Origin: JBGQOJ01 sp052119585
Lineage (GTDB): Bacteria; Pseudomonadota; Alphaproteobacteria; Rhodobacterales; Rhodobacteraceae
NCBI RefSeq assembly: GCF_052119585.1
Contig: NZ_JBGQOJ010000053.1
Coordinates: 1 to 6,028 of the forward strand
Direction of reading: 5' to 3'
Length of the DNA: 6,028 nucleotides
Each line of letters begins with the position of its first letter. Positions within the stretch are counted from its first letter, which is position 1. The position numbers were made by a program, and so were the translations under genes. This document shows positions 4,885 to 6,028 of the stretch, piece after piece. The notes under the pieces are model-generated. The model ran no database searches. It was not told the origin of the DNA and saw nothing but the letters and a program-made list of their open reading frames with translations.

Positions 4885-5235
4885 ATGACCACGACTTTCT
4901 TCAACCACTGGCGCGAGGTGCCGGAAGGCAATTGGCGCTGCTCAAATTTCTCGCCCGCCGAATTCGCCTGCTGCGGCACCGGCAAACTGCTGAAAAACGA
5001 TCCCGCGCTGGACAGGCAGCAGGCCCTGCGCGACCGGCTGGGCAAGCCGCTGATCGACCGATCGGCCTATCGCAGCCCCGAGCATAATCGTGCCGTCGGA
5101 GGCGCGAACCGCTCGAAGCACATGGACGGTGCGACCTTCGACATTACCATCACGAGCCACGATCCGGCGACGTTCGAAGCGGCGGCGCGCGCTGTCGGCT
5201 TACTGAACGTCTCAACACACGGAGAAAACCAGTGA
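4885..5235 (+). CDS. M15-family peptidase (endolysin type), C-terminally truncated
   Basis: This protein resembles the Peptidase_M15_3 / D-Ala-D-Ala carboxypeptidase-like metalloenzymes that phages use to cut peptidoglycan cross-bridges. The 116 residues show NFSPAEFACCGTG (21-33), the core helix LDRQQALRDRLGKPL (42-56), SAYRSPEHNRAVGGA (60-74) and the first zinc motif SKHMDGATFD with H79 and D86. Family members continue with a second segment carrying the third zinc ligand and a catalytic acid or His, usually in an FxHxD-like context. Here the chain ends after AARAVGLLNVSTHGENQ with no such segment, so the enzyme is probably inactive. An internal deletion near 5197-5210 is the simplest cause. 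The ATG at 4885 is favoured by GGAGGA 4 nt upstream; an ATG at 4867 lacks this. Its stop overlaps the next gene's GTG (GTGA, 5232-5235). The lack of a Sec signal fits reliance on a holin. Confidence 0.75.
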   Translation: MTTTFFNHWREVPEGNWRCSNFSPAEFACCGTGKLLKNDPALDRQQALRDRLGKPLIDRSAYRSPEHNRAVGGANRSKHMDGATFDITITSHDPATFEAAARAVGLLNVSTHGENQ

Positions 5236-5483
5236 AATCCAACGACGGATGCTGGTAGCAGCGGCTCGCCGTCCTCGGGATCGCAACGAGCTGGTTGAGC
5301 GGCTGCGCGACGGCGGATTTTGAAGCGAACGGCGTGGGGGCATGTCCGCCGGTCGTGGACTACAGTCAGGAGTTTCAGGCGAGGGCGGCGGAGGAACTCG
5401 CTCTGCTGCCGGACAGATCGGCCGTCGTCGAGATGATGGCGGACTATGCGGTGTTGCGGGAGCAAGTGCGCAGCTGCAGATAG
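5232..5483 (+). pseudogene. Rz1/spanin-like lipoprotein gene with in-frame amber codon
   Basis: Read from GTG 5232, which has GGAGAA (5221-5226) just upstream and a 4-nt overlap with the M15 stop, the frame encodes a small lipoprotein of 83 codons. A basic start (MKSNDGCW) is followed by TAG at codon 9 (5256-5258). Then come QRLAVLGIATSWLSGC, a signal-peptide core and lipobox with LSGC (Cys at codon 25), and a mature part of about 59 residues. The mature part is mostly helical (EFQARAAEELALLPD; VVEMMADYAVLREQV) and ends CR. A small outer-membrane lipoprotein directly after an endolysin gene is typical of Rz1-type spanins or lysis accessory proteins. A single base change from TGG to TAG would explain the stop. 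A TTG at 5295 could restart translation but would lack the signal peptide. The frame after the stop is otherwise undamaged, so the mutation looks recent, or it is a sequencing error or a suppressed codon. Confidence 0.72.
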
Positions 5484-5529
5484 AATCGGGTTCGCTTCCT
5501 GGTCTTCAGACCGATCTGCAGAATATCGG

Positions 5530-5766
5530 TCACTCGGAATGTTTGATGTCCATTTCGCCAACTTCAAGCTGCCTGCTGTCCGAGAGCCGCCAGGCTCTGA
5601 GAAGCTCAACCGTTGTCGCCAATTGGTCGGTCTTGCGCAGTGAACACTCCCACACCGTTGCCACCCGCCATCCTGCCTCTATCAACTGGTCCCGTATGGC
5701 GGCGTCTCGGATCACATTCGCATCGAACTTCGCCTGCCAGAACTCTGGACGCGTCGATGGTATCTG
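5530..5766 (-). pseudogene. vsr: C-terminal fragment of very-short-patch-repair endonuclease
   Basis: On the minus strand, QIPSTRPEFWQAKFDANV, the RD of the following helix, GWRVATVWECSLRK and the leucine-rich segment after it match the C-terminal half of Vsr endonucleases, which nick DNA at T:G mismatches left by deaminated 5-methylcytosine next to Dcm-type methylases. Vsr of E. coli has about 155 residues. Here only the part from roughly residue 90 onward is present, so the N-terminal catalytic Asp and His residues and much of the zinc site are missing. Similarity stops near 5766, exactly where transposase sequence begins on the other strand, so an insertion or recombination removed the 5' part. 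No methyltransferase gene is seen in the window. An ATG at 5820 in the same frame lies in transposase sequence and is not a real start. No function is expected. Confidence 0.85.
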
Positions 5767-5952
5767 GCATCCGAGTCCAGCTTCTACCGCATCCTGCGCG
5801 CGGATGGTCAGCAGCATCACCGTGGCCGAGCCAAGCCCCCAGTCCGGCGCAAACCACCGACCAGCTATCTGGCCAGTGCGCCATGTGAGGTCTGGACCTG
5901 GGACATCACGTGGATGCCCGGGCCGGTGGCAGGCATGTTCTTCTATCTCTAG
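5761..5952 (+). mobile_element. IS3-family transposase (OrfB) fragment
   Basis: The plus-strand frame starting near 5761 reads YLASESSFYRILRADGQQHH, then a basic linker (RGRAKPPVRRKPP), then CEVWTWDITWMPGP and MFFYL, ending at TAG 5950. This is the middle of an IS3-type transposase: the end of the helix-turn-helix region, the linker, and the start of the DDE integrase core with the first catalytic Asp in WDIT (5902-5904). The N-terminal third and the remaining DDE residues are absent. The left edge lies at the vsr remnant (about 5761-5766) and the right edge at about 5950, where the expected FFYLYL continuation is lost. It is a non-functional remnant showing that this end of the prophage has been rearranged at least twice. 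Confidence 0.85.
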
Positions 5953-6028
5953 GGCACCTCGATTTTTGACTTATTTCGCGATTATGAAGTAAGTGCGTCA
6001 GCCTGTGGTGGGTATCGGAATGGGTTAG
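5951..6028. other. Unidentified sequence after the transposase break
   Basis: Sequence identity with the transposase ends at about 5950, and the next bases (GGGCACCTCGATTTTTGAC, then an AT-richer stretch) encode nothing recognisable in any frame. CTAG followed by a G-rich, terminus-like start resembles the left end of another insertion sequence, with CTAG as target site. Without the right end or a transposase this remains a guess. Confidence 0.3.

Noticed and set aside
5295..5483. Independent gene starting at TTG 5295
   Set aside because: The lipobox and signal-peptide core lie in frame upstream back to a well-placed GTG at 5232; the TTG falls inside the signal peptide and has no ribosome binding site.
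5342..5992. Plus-strand frame of 216 codons spanning lipoprotein, vsr and IS sequence
   Set aside because: It crosses three unrelated, better supported remnants in other frames, so it is a chance frame.
1..6028. CRISPR array, tRNA or rRNA genes, or a new multi-gene defence system
   Set aside because: No regularly spaced repeats, no cloverleaf or rRNA-like sequence, and no nuclease, helicase or ATPase genes beyond the vsr and IS fragments; the only defence-like item is a standard RelE toxin-antitoxin pair.

Overview
The window looks like part of a decaying prophage, or prophage-derived tail and lysis region, in a GC-rich alphaproteobacterium. The protein flavour (fibre modules, holin, M15 peptidase, small lipoprotein) suggests Rhodobacterales/Rhodobacteraceae. 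That placement comes from family resemblance and composition, not from a search. No integrase, capsid, terminase or tRNA gene is visible, so the prophage borders lie outside or have been lost.

Layout. Positions 1-231 (+) hold a short phage tail-fibre N-terminal module. Positions 257-782 (-) hold a complete RelE toxin with a Phd/YefM (StbD-like) antitoxin, inserted against the direction of the phage genes and with a plausible autoregulated promoter at 827-853. Positions 884-1195 (+) encode a small holin. Positions 1384-1878 (+) encode a Sec-exported protein of unknown function, followed by a very strong intrinsic terminator (1967-2000), an arrangement typical of a phage 'moron'. After a structured, gene-free leader comes 2183-3040 (+), an unusual fusion of a TIGR02594/NlpC-P60-like cysteine peptidase domain, lacking its last conserved segment, to tail-fibre repeats. 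Then follow a glycine-rich fibre tip or adhesin (3097-4116) and a tail-fibre-assembly-like small protein (4129-4572).

The right part is a degraded lysis cassette and scar. Positions 4573-4884 carry several hairpins and no gene. Next is an M15-family peptidase (endolysin type, 4885-5235) that stops before its second zinc/catalytic segment. It overlaps by 4 nt an Rz1/spanin-like lipoprotein gene that carries an in-frame amber codon in its signal peptide (5256-5258). The end of the window (5530-6028) is a patchwork: the C-terminal half of a very-short-patch-repair endonuclease (vsr, minus strand) abuts a fragment of an IS3-family transposase (plus strand), which is itself broken at about 5950 by unidentified sequence.

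How it fits together. The fibre, adhesin and assembly genes would serve host recognition, and the holin, M15 peptidase and lipoprotein would serve lysis. The exported protein and the toxin-antitoxin pair look like cargo benefiting the lysogen or the element. At least four loci (peptidase-fibre chimera, M15 gene, lipoprotein, vsr/IS) show truncation, fusion or nonsense mutation, so productive lysis from this locus is doubtful. I found no convincing new defence system; the peptidase-fibre chimera and the exported protein deserve most attention.
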